DNA of 64,000 bases from DATLGB01 sp963724135 (lineage in GTDB: Bacteria; Actinomycetota; Thermoleophilia; Solirubrobacterales; Solirubrobacteraceae): the NCBI GenBank assembly GCA_963724135.1, contig CAVRTA010000006.1:1178001-1242000 (forward strand). The letters are read 5' to 3'. The stretch's first letter is position 1; every line of letters starts with the position of its first letter. A program made the translations under genes and the position numbers. Shown here piece by piece: positions 50,633 to 60,706 of this stretch. A model generated the notes under the pieces. The model saw only the letters and a program-made list of their open reading frames with translations, was not told where the DNA came from and searched no databases.

Positions 50633-51331
50633 ATGGCCGCGACGACCCAGGAGACCATCGAGCTCCTGGGCCAGGTCCCGGCCTTCGAGACGCTCACCCC
50701 CGCCGACCTCGAACGGGTGGCGGGGGTGGCCGTTCCGCGAGCGTTCTCCCCGCACGAGGTCGTCTTCCGCGAGAACGACGACTCCGACACCTGCTACGTG
50801 GTCTGGAAGGGCCACGCCCGGGCCCTGAGAGAGCACTCCGACGGCCGCCAGATCACGCTCGCCACATTCGGGCCGGGCGACATCTTCGGCGAGCTGGCGA
50901 TGTTCTCCGACGAGCGGCGCTCGGCCACCGTCGAGGCGATCGACGACCTCGAGGTCGTCGCCATCCTCGGCAACGACATGCGCAGCCTGATGCGCCGGCA
51001 CCCCGACATCGCGGTCGCGCTGGTGGTTGCGCTCGGCCGCCGCCTCAGGGAGGCCAACGAGCGCCTCGCCCGCCAGTCCTTCCAGACCGTCCAGAGCCGG
51101 GTCGCCACGGTGCTCGGCGACCTCGTGCGCCAGGCCCAGGACGAGACCGGCGCGGCGGACGGCGACGTGCTGGTCGTCGCCACGCAGGCCGACGTCGCGC
51201 AGCTCGCCGGCTCCAGCCGCGAGTCGGCCAGCCGCTTCCTCGCCGTGCTCGAGCGTGCCGGCATCGTCTCGCAGGGCCGCGGCCGGCTGATCGTTCACGA
51301 TCCGGGGGCGCTCCAGCGATATGTCTTCTGA
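50633..51331 (+). CDS. Crp/Fnr family cyclic-nucleotide-binding regulator
   Basis: 232 residues from ATG 50633. The complete cNMP domain includes CYVVWKGHARALREHSDGRQITLATFGPGDIFGELAMFSDERRSATVEA, which has the FGE..x..RSA phosphate-binding cassette. A long dimer helix and the HTH (VVATQADVAQLAGSSRESASRFLAVLERAGIV) follow. This is a cAMP-type global regulator, more like the actinobacterial Crp than its paralogue at 37271. The NUDIX gene overlaps its end by 11 bp. Confidence 0.93.
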   Translation: MAATTQETIELLGQVPAFETLTPADLERVAGVAVPRAFSPHEVVFRENDDSDTCYVVWKGHARALREHSDGRQITLATFGPGDIFGELAMFSDERRSATVEAIDDLEVVAILGNDMRSLMRRHPDIAVALVVALGRRLREANERLARQSFQTVQSRVATVLGDLVRQAQDETGAADGDVLVVATQADVAQLAGSSRESASRFLAVLERAGIVSQGRGRLIVHDPGALQRYVF

Positions 51332-51773
51332 GCACCGGCACCGCCGGCGCCCCGGCGGCCGGACGCTCACGGAGCACTCCTACGGCGGCGTCGTGGTCCG
51401 CGGGGAGGAGATCGCGGCGATCGTCCCACGCGGCAAGCGCGCGCTCGCGCTGCCCAAGGGCGGCCCCGAGCAGGGCGAGGGCCCCGAGGACACCGCCGCC
51501 CGCGAGGTGCGCGAGGAGACCGGCCTCGTCGGCACCGTTCGCGCGCCGCTCGGCGACGTCGTCTACTTCTACCGCCGCAGCGGCCGCCGGGTCCGCAAGA
51601 CCGTGACCTTCTACCTGCTCGACTACGTCGCGGGCTCGCTCGACGACCACGACCACGAGGTCACCGAGGCGCGCTGGCTGCCGCTCGAGCGCGCCCGCAA
51701 CGAGCTGACCTACCCCGGCGAGCGCGACATAGTCGAGAACGCCATCAAGATCATCGCCGCAGACGACAGATAG
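51321..51773 (+). CDS. NUDIX hydrolase
   Basis: 150 residues from ATG 51321. Nudix box GGPEQGEGPEDTAAREVREETGLVG conforms fully to Gx5Ex7REUxEExGU. It is preceded by HSYGGVVVRGEEIAAIVPRGKRALALPKG. DHDHEVTEARWLPLERA is the usual closing strand. The protein resembles diadenosine/ADP-ribose-type pyrophosphatases; the substrate is unknown. It overlaps the Crp-type gene and precedes the ASCH gene by 11 bp, so these three form one unit. Confidence 0.92.
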   Translation: MSSEHRHRRRPGGRTLTEHSYGGVVVRGEEIAAIVPRGKRALALPKGGPEQGEGPEDTAAREVREETGLVGTVRAPLGDVVYFYRRSGRRVRKTVTFYLLDYVAGSLDDHDHEVTEARWLPLERARNELTYPGERDIVENAIKIIAADDR

Positions 51774-51784
51774 AGTCCGGCCGC

Positions 51785-52183
51785 GTGCAGGCGCTGAACT
51801 TCTACTCGCAGATCTTCGCCGACCAGATGAAGCGCGGCCGCAAGACCGCCACGATCCGGCTCGGCGACAAGCGGCACAAGTACCGCAAGAATCAGGTCGT
51901 GATGGTGACCGTCGGTTACCAGTACTCGCCGCGCGAGAAGGTCTTCAACGCGGTCATCGACAACGTCGAGGTCAAGAAGGTCTCAGAGCTCTCGCCGCGC
52001 GACATCGAGCACGACAACCCCGAGTTCCGCCGCACGGACGAGCTGATGCACTTCCTCGAGCAGATCTACGGGCGTGACGTGACCGTGGACGACACCGTGA
52101 CGGTCGTGCGCTTCAGCCGCATCGTCGAGCACCCCCCCGACTACCGCGATCACCTGCGCGGCGTCGGCGGCGCACAGAACTGA
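51785..52183 (+). CDS. ASCH-domain protein
   Basis: 132 residues from GTG 51785. The ASCH/PUA-like fold is suggested by LNFYSQIFADQMKRGRKTATIRLGDKRHKYRKNQVVMVTVGY (a Gly-Arg-Lys-Thr turn and a basic face) and VFNAVIDNVEVKKVSELSPRDIEHDNPEF. ASCH domains are thought to bind RNA and affect translation; some hydrolyse modified nucleosides. Third gene after Crp and NUDIX. It is convergent with the membrane protein at 52190. Confidence 0.8.
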   Translation: MQALNFYSQIFADQMKRGRKTATIRLGDKRHKYRKNQVVMVTVGYQYSPREKVFNAVIDNVEVKKVSELSPRDIEHDNPEFRRTDELMHFLEQIYGRDVTVDDTVTVVRFSRIVEHPPDYRDHLRGVGGAQN

Positions 52184-52189
52184 CGGGGA

Positions 52190-52702
52190 CTATCTCGCCG
52201 TGCGGGCGCGCGCCGGCGTGCGCGCCTTGGGCTTCTCGCGCATGTGCGCCACCTGCCACGCGGCGCTCGCCATCAGCAGCGTGGCGAGGAGGCTGACGAT
52301 GAAGCCGTAGTGGACGGTCACCGGCACGGTGCCGGTTCCGGGGTGCGCGACCGCGACGATGATCAGCGCGACCGGGGCGGCCAGCGCCGCGAACTGGAGC
52401 AGATCCTCGGCCTGGCGGCGCCATGCGGGCACGGAGACCGCGAACGCGAGCAGCACGATCACGGCCACGACCACGAAGACGACCGTCTGCCCGCCGCCGA
52501 GCGCATCCGAGCCCGTCATCTGCCCCTTGGCACTGGTGGAGAAGACGTGGCTGACCTGGAACGCCGCGCGCTCCACCGGCCCGTCGGTGGTGTTGGGGTC
52601 CGTCGCCGGCGCGGCGAACCAGTTCGTGCCGAGCGACGCCAGCAGGCCGAGCCCGGCCAGCAACGCGAGAACGAGGTTCGAGGTGGATGAGAGTTGCCGC
52701 AT
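52190..52702 (-). CDS. four-helix membrane protein, unknown function
   Basis: 170 residues from ATG 52702. Helices: LVLALLAGLGLLASLGTNWF, TVVFVVVAVIVLLAFAVSVPAW, LLQFAALAAPVALIIVAVAHP and GFIVSLLATLLMASAAW. A basic tail ends REKPKARTPARARTAR. No known family was recognised; the length and layout suggest a small integral membrane protein. It is divergent from groES, so its promoter lies near the CIRCE boxes. Confidence 0.75.
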   Translation of the reverse strand: MRQLSSTSNLVLALLAGLGLLASLGTNWFAAPATDPNTTDGPVERAAFQVSHVFSTSAKGQMTGSDALGGGQTVVFVVVAVIVLLAFAVSVPAWRRQAEDLLQFAALAAPVALIIVAVAHPGTGTVPVTVHYGFIVSLLATLLMASAAWQVAHMREKPKARTPARARTAR

Positions 52703-52750
52703 CGCTTCCCGTATCGGCAGCAGTCCCGGGGTTCGATACCCCTACCCTCG

Positions 52751-52777
52751 CTGGCACTCTGGACAGGAGAGTGCCAG
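52751..52777. promoter_or_regulatory. CIRCE operator 1 (HrcA site)
   Basis: CTGGCACTC, a 9-bp spacer, GAGTGCCAG: the perfect CIRCE inverted repeat with standard spacing. It overlaps the likely -35 of the groES promoter. HrcA binding here represses groESL until heat stress. Confidence 0.95.
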
Positions 52778-52789
52778 GCGTCCTATACT
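52760..52789 (+). promoter_or_regulatory. groESL promoter, -35/-10
   Basis: TGGACA (52760-52765), 18-bp spacer, TATACT (52784-52789). Transcription should start near 52796, at the edge of the second CIRCE. It is a vegetative sigma-70-like promoter sandwiched by two HrcA sites. Confidence 0.75.
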
Positions 52790-52801
52790 GCGGCTACAGC
52801 G

Positions 52802-52828
52802 TTGGCACTCCTGCTTTGAGAGTGCCAA
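52802..52828. promoter_or_regulatory. CIRCE operator 2 (HrcA site)
   Basis: TTGGCACTC, 9-bp spacer, GAGTGCCAA. It lies just after the start of transcription, in the groES leader. Two CIRCE copies in one promoter are found in some actinobacteria. Confidence 0.95.
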
Positions 52829-52870
52829 CCGCAGACGGCTAGTAAACCACCGAGTGGAGGGTTCCACGCA

Positions 52871-53164
52871 ATGAAGCTCAAGCCTTTGGGCGATCGGCTG
52901 ATCGTCCAGGCCATCGACGAGGACGAGACGACCGCTTCCGGCATCGTCCTCCCTGATACCGCGAAGGAGAAGCCCCAGAAGGGCAAGGTCCTGGCTGTCG
53001 GCGACGGCAAGTGGGACGAGGAGGGCGAGAAGCGCATTCCGCTCGACGTCGCCGAGGGCGACGAGATCCTGTACTCCAAGTACGGCGGGACGGAGATCAA
53101 GGTCGAGGGGGAGGACCTCCTCGTGCTCCGCGAGTCCGACGTGCTGGCCAAGCTCGAGAAGTAA
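52871..53164 (+). CDS. groES: co-chaperonin GroES
   Basis: 97 residues from ATG 52871 after GGAGG. MKLKPLGDRLIVQAIDEDETTASGIVLPDTAKEKPQKG shows the mobile loop; YSKYGGTEIKVEGEDLLVLRESDVLAKLEK ends the barrel. It forms the heptameric lid over GroEL. It is 15 bp before groEL and under double CIRCE control. Confidence 0.99.
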   Translation: MKLKPLGDRLIVQAIDEDETTASGIVLPDTAKEKPQKGKVLAVGDGKWDEEGEKRIPLDVAEGDEILYSKYGGTEIKVEGEDLLVLRESDVLAKLEK

Positions 53165-53179
53165 GAAAGGTCATCACCA

Positions 53180-54805
<1,626 letters not shown>

Positions 54806-54858
54806 CGGATTCGTCCTCCGGTCGGCGCAAGCGCAGACCTCCGGACCACGTCACACCT

Positions 54859-54892
54859 CGAGAGCCCGCCTGGTGCGGGCTCTCGTCGTTTA
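54859..54892 (+). terminator. intrinsic terminator after groEL
   Basis: Perfect 11-bp stem CGAGAGCCCGC / GCGGGCTCTCG with loop CTGGT, followed by TCGTTTA. It ends groESL; the convergent GNAT gene stops just beyond (54890), so it may serve both directions. Confidence 0.88.
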
Positions 54893-55621
54893 AGCGGGCG
54901 AGTCCCAGTTGGGGCGCGCGTAGGCCTCCTCGAAGCCGGCGCGCAGGATGTTGCGGTAGGACTGGTCGGCCCGGCCCTCCTCGCGCACGCCGGTCTCGGT
55001 GCTCACGGTCGTCGCCCCCGCGCGGGCGGCGAGGGCCACGCGGGCGGCGAGGATCGCCGACTGCGCGCCGCGGCCACGCGCCGCTGGAAGCGTGCCGCCG
55101 AGCCCGCACCAGGCGTGATCGCCGTCCGTGAACATGGCGCCGGCACCGACCGCCTCGCCCTCGTCGTAGGCGACCAGGCACGTCCAGCCCGGCCGGCCCG
55201 GCAGCTCGCGCAGCCAGGCGTCCAAGGACTCCGGCATCCCGAACGCGGTGCGCACGGGGAGTGCGAAGTCCAGCCCGGCCTGTGGCCCGGCCTGCTCGAT
55301 CGAAAGCGCCGTCGGCGCCGCGGCATCCGGATCCGCAGGGCGAGCGAACTTCATCCAGGCGTAGCCGGGGGTGTAGCCGTGCTCCTCGAGCCCGTCGTGG
55401 TCGCCGCAGACGATGTGCATCCCGCCCTCGTAGTGGGCGAGCACCGCACCGACGTCCTCGATGGGCCCGTGGACGGCGTTGAGCTCTCGGGCCGGAACAT
55501 CTCCGGCGCGCAGGCACATGGCGCCGCCGACCTGTTCCGCGGTGAACCCCAGGTGCGGCGGCGCGGCCGCCATCATGTCGACCACGGCCGCCGTCTCGAT
55601 GCGCTCGAGCTCGGCGTTCAA
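54890..55621 (-). CDS. GNAT family N-acetyltransferase
   Basis: 243 residues from TTG 55621 (TTGA overlap with the citrate synthase stop). GNAT motif A is seen in CGLGGTLPAARGRGAQSAILAARVALAARAGATTV, after a first half that looks like a second, divergent GNAT fold (HIVCGDHDGLEEHGYTPGYAWMKFAR). The C-terminus QSYRNILRAGFEEAYARPNW fits this type. The acceptor is unknown. Translationally coupled to the citrate synthase gene. Confidence 0.85.
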   Translation of the reverse strand: MNAELERIETAAVVDMMAAAPPHLGFTAEQVGGAMCLRAGDVPARELNAVHGPIEDVGAVLAHYEGGMHIVCGDHDGLEEHGYTPGYAWMKFARPADPDAAAPTALSIEQAGPQAGLDFALPVRTAFGMPESLDAWLRELPGRPGWTCLVAYDEGEAVGAGAMFTDGDHAWCGLGGTLPAARGRGAQSAILAARVALAARAGATTVSTETGVREEGRADQSYRNILRAGFEEAYARPNWDSPA

Positions 55622-56712
55622 GCCACGGCTCCCGCGTGCGCTCCCTCGAGGTCGCGCGGGCCCGGACCGACGTACTTGGCCGTGGGGCGGATCAGGCGGC
55701 CCTCGCGCTTCTGCTCGAGGATGTGCGCGCTCCAGCCCGCCACTCGGGCCGACGCGAACAACGGGGTGAACAGCTCCGGCGGGATGTCGGCGTAGTCGAG
55801 CACGACCGCCGACCAGAACTCGACGTTGGTGGCGAGCACGCGGTCCGGGCTGCGCTCGGCCAGCGCGGCCAGCGCGGCCTCCTCGAGCGCCTCCGCCACC
55901 TCGACGCGCGGCGCGCCGATCTGCTTGGCGGTGCGGCGCAGCACACGCGCGCGCGGGTCCTCGGCGCGATAGACGCGGTGGCCGAAGCCCATCAGGCGCT
56001 CGCCGCGGTCCAGCGCCTCCTTGACGTAGCGCTCGGCGTCACCCGTCTCGGCGACATCGTCGAGCATCTGCAGCACGCGGCTCGGCGCGCCGCCGTGCAG
56101 CGGGCCCGAGAGCGCGCCGACGGCCCCGCTCAGCGCCGCCGCCACGTCCGCTCCGGTCGAGGTGATCACACGTGCGGTGAACGTCGACGCGTTCATGCCG
56201 TGCTCGGCGGCCGAGATCCAGTAGGCGTCGATCGCCTTGACATGGTCGGGGTCCGCCTCCCCGCGCCAGCGGATCAGGAAGCGCTCCGGGATGCTGCGCG
56301 ACTTGTCGATCTCCTTCTGCGGGACCGGCGGCTTGCCGGCGCCGCGCGCGGACTGCGCCACGAACGAGAGCCCCATCACCGAGGCGCGGGCGAGGTTGTC
56401 GCGGCACTCCTCGTCGGAGATGTCGATGACCGGCTTGAACCCCCATTCCGGGCCGAGCAGAGCCAGCGCGTACTGCAGGTCCACTCGCGGATCGCCCGAG
56501 CGGAAGTGCAGAGGATGCGGCTCGGCCGGCGGCATGCCGGGCTCGAACTCACCGTCGACGAGCAGCCCCCACACCTGTTCGAAGGGGACGTGCCCGACCA
56601 GATCCTCGATGTCGTAGCCGCGGTAGCGGAGGGCGCCGCCCTCCTTGTCTGGCTCGGCGATCTCGGTGGCGAAGGCGACGACGCCTTCGAGACCGGACTG
56701 GACTTCGCTCAT
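55618..56712 (-). CDS. citrate synthase family protein (type II citrate/2-methylcitrate synthase-like)
   Basis: 364 residues from ATG 56712. Citrate synthase features: ALRYRGYDIEDLVGHVPFEQVWGLLVDGEF, AEHGMNASTFTARVITSTGADVAAALSGAVGALSGPLHGGAP (catalytic His and signature), MGFGHRVYRAEDPRARVLR (second His) and the YADIPPELFTPLFASARVAGWSAHILEQ (Asp/Arg) end. It condenses oxaloacetate with acetyl-CoA (or propionyl-CoA). The length is nearer actinobacterial citrate synthase 2 than GltA. The start faces the amidase gene. Confidence 0.93.
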   Translation of the reverse strand: MSEVQSGLEGVVAFATEIAEPDKEGGALRYRGYDIEDLVGHVPFEQVWGLLVDGEFEPGMPPAEPHPLHFRSGDPRVDLQYALALLGPEWGFKPVIDISDEECRDNLARASVMGLSFVAQSARGAGKPPVPQKEIDKSRSIPERFLIRWRGEADPDHVKAIDAYWISAAEHGMNASTFTARVITSTGADVAAALSGAVGALSGPLHGGAPSRVLQMLDDVAETGDAERYVKEALDRGERLMGFGHRVYRAEDPRARVLRRTAKQIGAPRVEVAEALEEAALAALAERSPDRVLATNVEFWSAVVLDYADIPPELFTPLFASARVAGWSAHILEQKREGRLIRPTAKYVGPGPRDLEGAHAGAVA

Positions 56713-56779
56713 GATGGGCCTTTCGAAACTCGGGAAGCGTTCGCTCCCATTCTCCCGCATCGGTAGCCTTCGCGGCTCC

Positions 56780-58213
56780 TTGGAAGACCTCGCGTTCCTG
56801 TCGGCGGTCGAGCTCGGAGCGCTGATGCGCGAGCGACAGCTGTCGCCCGTCGAGGCCTGTGAGGCGGCGATCCGGCGCATCGAGGCGCTCGACGGCGAAC
56901 TGGGCGCGTTCGTCGAGGTCGACGGCGACCGCGCGGTGGCGGAGGCGGGACGCGTCGCGCCGGATGACCGGCGGCTGTTCGCCGGCGTCCCGATCTCGGT
57001 CCACTGCGACACGCCGGCGGCCGGGTGGACGATGGACTACAGCTCGGGCCTGCTCGACGGCCACGTGGCCGATCACGACGCCTACCTGGTGCGCCGCCTG
57101 CGGCGGGAGGGCGCGGTCATCGTCGGGGTCACCAAGTCCTCGGAGTTCGGGATCCTGCCCACGGCGGAACCGCGCTACCGGCCGCCGGCGCGCAACCCGT
57201 GGAACCCGGACCACTCTCCCGGCGGCTCGTCGGGCGGGGCCGGTGTGGCCGTCGCCGCCGGGATGCTCCCACTCGCCCACGGCAACGACGGCGGCGGGTC
57301 GCTGCGCGTTCCCGCCGCCTGCTGTGGACTCGTCGGCCTCAAGCCGAGCCGGAACCGCATCTCGCGGGGGCCCGACCTGGGCGACTCCTTCATCGTCAGC
57401 GACGGGGTCCTCTCGCGCACGGTCCTCGACACCGCCGCGGCGCTCGACGTGCTCGCGGGCTACGAGGCGGGCGACGCGAGCTGGGCGCCACCGCCCGAGG
57501 TGCTGTACACGACCGCCGTCAACCGCGAGCCGGGCAGCCTGCGCATCAACGTCGTCACCGACAACGCTCTCGAGATCCCGCTTGCGGCGGCGCACCGCGA
57601 GGCCGTCAATGACACCGCCATGACGCTGGCGCAGCTCGGCCACGAGGTCGAGGCGGTCCAGGTGGCCTTCCCCAACCAGGAGACGCTGCCGCTGTTCCAC
57701 AACATCTACGCGACCAACATCGGCCTGGCGATCGCGCACGCCCAGCTGCTGGCCGGTCGCGCGGCGGGCCCCGACGAGATCGAGCCGCTCTCAGCCGCGT
57801 TCCTCGCCAAGGCGAACAAGGCGTCGTCGATCACCTTCCTGGGCTCGATGACGCTGCTCCAGCAGCACTGCCGTCGCGTCGTGGAGTTCTGGGCGGACTG
57901 GGACCTCATGGTCATGCCGGTGATCGCCGGACGGCCGCCGGCGCTCGGCGAGCTCACCGGCTTCGGCGACGACCAGGATCCGCTCGCCGCCTTCGACCGC
58001 GCGATGGAGTTCGCGCCGTACACCGGCCTGTTCAACGTCACCGGCCAGCCGGCGATCACCGTCCCGGCCGGTATCGCCAGCGACGGCCTGCCGGTGGGGG
58101 TGCAGCTCGTGGGCCGGCCGCTGCACGAGGACACGCTGCTGCAGGTCGCGCGCCAGCTCGAGGTGACACGGCCGTGGCCGGTCGTGTCAAGCCTCCTAAG
58201 CGGCCAGCACTGA
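56780..58213 (+). CDS. amidase signature family enzyme
   Basis: About 477 residues from TTG 56780 (ATG 56714 possible, which would overlap the divergent promoter). Ser-cisSer-Lys triad region: GVTKSSEFGILPTAEP (Lys), NPDHSPGGSSGGAGVAVAAGM (Ser-Ser) and NDGGGSLRVPAACCGLVGLKPS. It hydrolyses an amide bond; related enzymes include GatA, indoleacetamide and aryl amidases. No GatB/C genes are near, so a free amidase rather than the tRNA enzyme is likely. Its 3' end overlaps the convergent SDR gene by 18 bp. Confidence 0.92.
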   Translation: MEDLAFLSAVELGALMRERQLSPVEACEAAIRRIEALDGELGAFVEVDGDRAVAEAGRVAPDDRRLFAGVPISVHCDTPAAGWTMDYSSGLLDGHVADHDAYLVRRLRREGAVIVGVTKSSEFGILPTAEPRYRPPARNPWNPDHSPGGSSGGAGVAVAAGMLPLAHGNDGGGSLRVPAACCGLVGLKPSRNRISRGPDLGDSFIVSDGVLSRTVLDTAAALDVLAGYEAGDASWAPPPEVLYTTAVNREPGSLRINVVTDNALEIPLAAAHREAVNDTAMTLAQLGHEVEAVQVAFPNQETLPLFHNIYATNIGLAIAHAQLLAGRAAGPDEIEPLSAAFLAKANKASSITFLGSMTLLQQHCRRVVEFWADWDLMVMPVIAGRPPALGELTGFGDDQDPLAAFDRAMEFAPYTGLFNVTGQPAITVPAGIASDGLPVGVQLVGRPLHEDTLLQVARQLEVTRPWPVVSSLLSGQH

Positions 58214-59077
58214 GGCGATCGGCAGGGGGTCGACGCCGAGCGACCGAGCGTCGGCCACCCCGCGCGCCGAGAGCATGGTCGTGACGGCGGCTTCGGCCTC
58301 GGAGCGCGTCGCCACCGCTACCGGTCCCGTCACCGACTCGTAGGCGTGCAGGGCGCGCAGCAGCAGGTTGGTGGGGACCGTGACGAGCCGGCGCTCCCGC
58401 CCCGCCGCGGCCAGCGCGTGTGCCACCGCCTGCCGGAACGTGAGCGTCTCCGGGCCGGCGATCTCGAGGGCCGCCGGCGGGTCAGGAGCTTCGAGGACGG
58501 CCGCGATGCATGCGGCGACGTCGTCGGCCCAGACCGGTTGCACACGCGCGCGACCCATCGTCGCCGTCACCGGGACGACGGGCAGCAGCGCCAGCGCCTC
58601 GAGCAGGGCGAGCTTGGTGTCCCCCGGCGCGTAGATCAGCGAGCAGCGCAGGATCGTGGTCTGGAGCTCGGAGTCGGCGACGGCCTGCTCGGCGAGCGCC
58701 TTCGTGCGGTGCACGCGCGAGCGGTGGTGGCGCGTTGCGCCCAGCGGCGAGAGGAACACGAAACGCTCGACTCCCGCCGCCTCGGCCGCGCGCAGCAGCC
58801 GCCAGGTGGCGACGCCGTTGATCTCCTCGATCGTCGCCTGCGCCTGGTCGCGCTCGGTGGCGGCGAGGTGGACGACGGTGCGCACCCCGCGCAGCGCGTG
58901 CCGGAAGGACGCCGGGTCGCCGAGGTCGCCGAGCGCGATCTGCACCCGCACGCGCTCGGGGCCCAGCCGGCGCGGGTCGCGCACGAGGCAGCGCACCGGG
59001 GAAGGAGTGGCGACCAGCCGGCGCAGCAGCGCCGATCCGACGCGTCCGGTGGCTCCTGTGAGCAACAACACGCGCAC
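58196..59077 (-). CDS. NAD(P)-binding atypical SDR (NDUFA9/NmrA-like)
   Basis: 293 residues from ATG 59077. N-terminal MRVLLLTGATGRVGSALLRRL (Rossmann GATGxxG), AALGDLGDPASFRHALRGVRTVVHLAATER, FVFLSPLGATRHHRSRVHRTKALAEQAV (Ser/Tyr replaced by His/Arg around the usual site) and IAGPETLTFRQAVAHAL. These features match the atypical SDRs without the Tyr-x3-Lys pair. It binds a dinucleotide; its reaction is unknown. Confidence 0.85.
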   Translation of the reverse strand: MRVLLLTGATGRVGSALLRRLVATPSPVRCLVRDPRRLGPERVRVQIALGDLGDPASFRHALRGVRTVVHLAATERDQAQATIEEINGVATWRLLRAAEAAGVERFVFLSPLGATRHHRSRVHRTKALAEQAVADSELQTTILRCSLIYAPGDTKLALLEALALLPVVPVTATMGRARVQPVWADDVAACIAAVLEAPDPPAALEIAGPETLTFRQAVAHALAAAGRERRLVTVPTNLLLRALHAYESVTGPVAVATRSEAEAAVTTMLSARGVADARSLGVDPLPIASVLAA

Positions 59078-59121
59078 GTCAGGCTATCCACGCATCCCCT
59101 TTGGCAGAATGGCAACCACCT

Positions 59122-59385
59122 ATGGCCTACGTCATCACCGAGCCCTGCATCGGCACGAAGGACAACTCCTGCGTGGAGGTGTGCCCGGTCGACTGCATCC
59201 ATCCGACCCCGGACGAGCCCGACTACGACAAGGTCGAGATGCTCTACATCGATCCCGAGGAATGCATCGACTGCGACGCGTGCGTCGAGGCCTGCCCGGT
59301 GGACGCGTGCTTCGCCGAGGACCAGGTCCCGGACGAGTGGCAGAAGTACATCCCGATGAACGCGGACTACTTCAAGAACCCGTAG
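59122..59385 (+). CDS. fdxA: ferredoxin, 7Fe (3Fe-4S/4Fe-4S) type
   Basis: 87 residues from ATG 59122. The first motif C-x7-C-x3-CP (PCIGTKDNSCVEVCPVDCI) is typical of the [3Fe-4S] cluster. The second, CIDCDACVEACPVDAC, has the full [4Fe-4S] set. The C-terminal DEWQKYIPMNADYFKNP completes an FdxA-like actinobacterial ferredoxin. It carries electrons in the cytosol. It converges on the Mrp gene, whose stop is 4 bp away. Confidence 0.97.
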   Translation: MAYVITEPCIGTKDNSCVEVCPVDCIHPTPDEPDYDKVEMLYIDPEECIDCDACVEACPVDACFAEDQVPDEWQKYIPMNADYFKNP

Positions 59386-59389
59386 TCGG

Positions 59390-60529
59390 CTAGCCGGCCA
59401 TCGGCAGGCTGATGCCCGTCGTCTTCGGCGCGACGACCTCGAGCATCGGCAGCGTCGGCAGCGCCACCGGCGACAGCGCTACGACACCGCGCGCGAGCTG
59501 GCGCAGGGCCTGGGCCGCCGGGTCGTCCGGATCCTCGATCACGAGCGGGACCCCGGCGTCGGACTGCGCGCGCAGCGGCATCGTCAGCGGCACCTTGCCC
59601 AGCATCGGCACGCCGATCTCGTCGGCGAGCTCCTGCCCGCCGCCCTCGCCGAAGATCTGGAAGCGCTCGCCGCCCGGGGTCGTGAACCCGCTCATGTTCT
59701 CGACCACGCCGGCGACCTCGAGCCGGACCTTGTCGGCCATCTCGGCGGCGCGGCGGGCGACCTTCTGCGCGGTCGGCTGCGGTGTCGTGACGATCAGGAA
59801 CTTGGCCTGCGGCAGCAGCTCGGCGAGCGTCATCGAGACGTCCCCGGTGCCCGGCGGCAGGTCGACGAGCAGATAGTCGAGCTCGCCCCACTCGACGTCA
59901 CGCAGGAACTGGGTGAGCGCCTTGTGCAGCATCGGCCCGCGCCAGACGACGGCGGCGTCCTCGTCGAGGAAGAACCCGATCGACATGACCTTGATGCCGT
60001 ACGCGACCGGCGGGACGATCTTGCGCTCGGGCGACACGGCGGGACGATCCGAGCCGAGACCGAACATGCGCGGGATCGAGTAGCCCCAGACGTCGGCGTC
60101 GAGCACGCCGACGAGCTTGCCCTCGGCGGCGAGCGCGGCGGCGAGGTTCGCGGTCACCGACGACTTGCCGACGCCGCCCTTGCCGGAGCCGACGCAGATG
60201 ACGTTCTTGACCCGCGCCATCGACCCGTCCGGGAGACCCCCGCCACGGCCGAGCTTGACCTGGAGCTTGCGCTTCTCATCCTCGGAGAGGACGTCGAAGT
60301 CCACGTTGACGCCGGTGACGCCCTCGAGCGAGCGCACGGCGTCGGTGACGTTGGCCTGGAAGGTGTTGCGGATCGGGCACCCCGGCGTCGTCAGCGAGAC
60401 GGTCACGTCCACGACACCGGTCGTGTGGATCTCGATCGAGCGCACCATGTCGAGCGTGACGATGTCCTGGCGCAGTTCGGGATCGATGACGGCCTTGAGG
60501 GCCTCGAGGACCTGGTCTCTCGTGGGCAT
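59390..60529 (-). CDS. mrp: Mrp/NBP35-family iron-sulfur carrier ATPase
   Basis: 379 residues from ATG 60529. N-terminal MIP18/DUF59 domain (VLEALKAVIDPELRQDIVTLDMVRSIEI). The deviant Walker A is CVGSGKGGVGKSSVTANLA; LVDLPPGTGDVSMTLAEL and FLIVTTPQPTAQKVARRAAEMA follow. The CxxC near the C-terminus, used by many relatives to hold Fe-S, is not visible (EGGGQELADEIG at that place). It assembles or carries Fe-S clusters in the cytosol. Adjacent and convergent to the ferredoxin gene. Confidence 0.93.
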   Translation of the reverse strand: MPTRDQVLEALKAVIDPELRQDIVTLDMVRSIEIHTTGVVDVTVSLTTPGCPIRNTFQANVTDAVRSLEGVTGVNVDFDVLSEDEKRKLQVKLGRGGGLPDGSMARVKNVICVGSGKGGVGKSSVTANLAAALAAEGKLVGVLDADVWGYSIPRMFGLGSDRPAVSPERKIVPPVAYGIKVMSIGFFLDEDAAVVWRGPMLHKALTQFLRDVEWGELDYLLVDLPPGTGDVSMTLAELLPQAKFLIVTTPQPTAQKVARRAAEMADKVRLEVAGVVENMSGFTTPGGERFQIFGEGGGQELADEIGVPMLGKVPLTMPLRAQSDAGVPLVIEDPDDPAAQALRQLARGVVALSPVALPTLPMLEVVAPKTTGISLPMAG

Positions 60530-60550
60530 GCCTCCATAGTATGGGCCGCC

Positions 60551-60706
60551 GTGAATGGCCCCGCGCCTGAGGAAGCCGCGGCGATGATCGCCGCGATCGA
60601 GCAGTTCCTGCGCGACACGGCGCGCGCGCCCGCGCGCGAGGAGAGGCTCTCGGGCTGGGTGCGCGCTGCGCGACTGGAAGCCGTCGATCGCGACCCCGAG
60701 CACTAG
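60551..60706 (+). CDS. small acyl-CoA carboxylase epsilon-like protein
   Basis: 51 residues from GTG 60551: EEAAAMIAAIEQFLRDTARA and then RLSGWVRAARLEAVDRDPEH. The one-helix EEAAAIxAAI...FL pattern and the ending SxWVRAARLEAV are like the acyl-CoA carboxylase epsilon or similar small subunits of actinobacteria. No carboxylase gene is near, so the assignment is weak. Its stop TAG abuts the GTG of the next gene. Confidence 0.5.
   Translation: MNGPAPEEAAAMIAAIEQFLRDTARAPAREERLSGWVRAARLEAVDRDPEH

Noticed and set aside
52724..52744. T-arm-like CCCGGGGTTCGATACCCCTA
   Set aside because: It resembles a tRNA T-stem and loop, but there is no acceptor stem, anticodon arm or D-arm in the flanking bases, and the CIRCE/groES promoter starts at once. 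At most a tRNA remnant.
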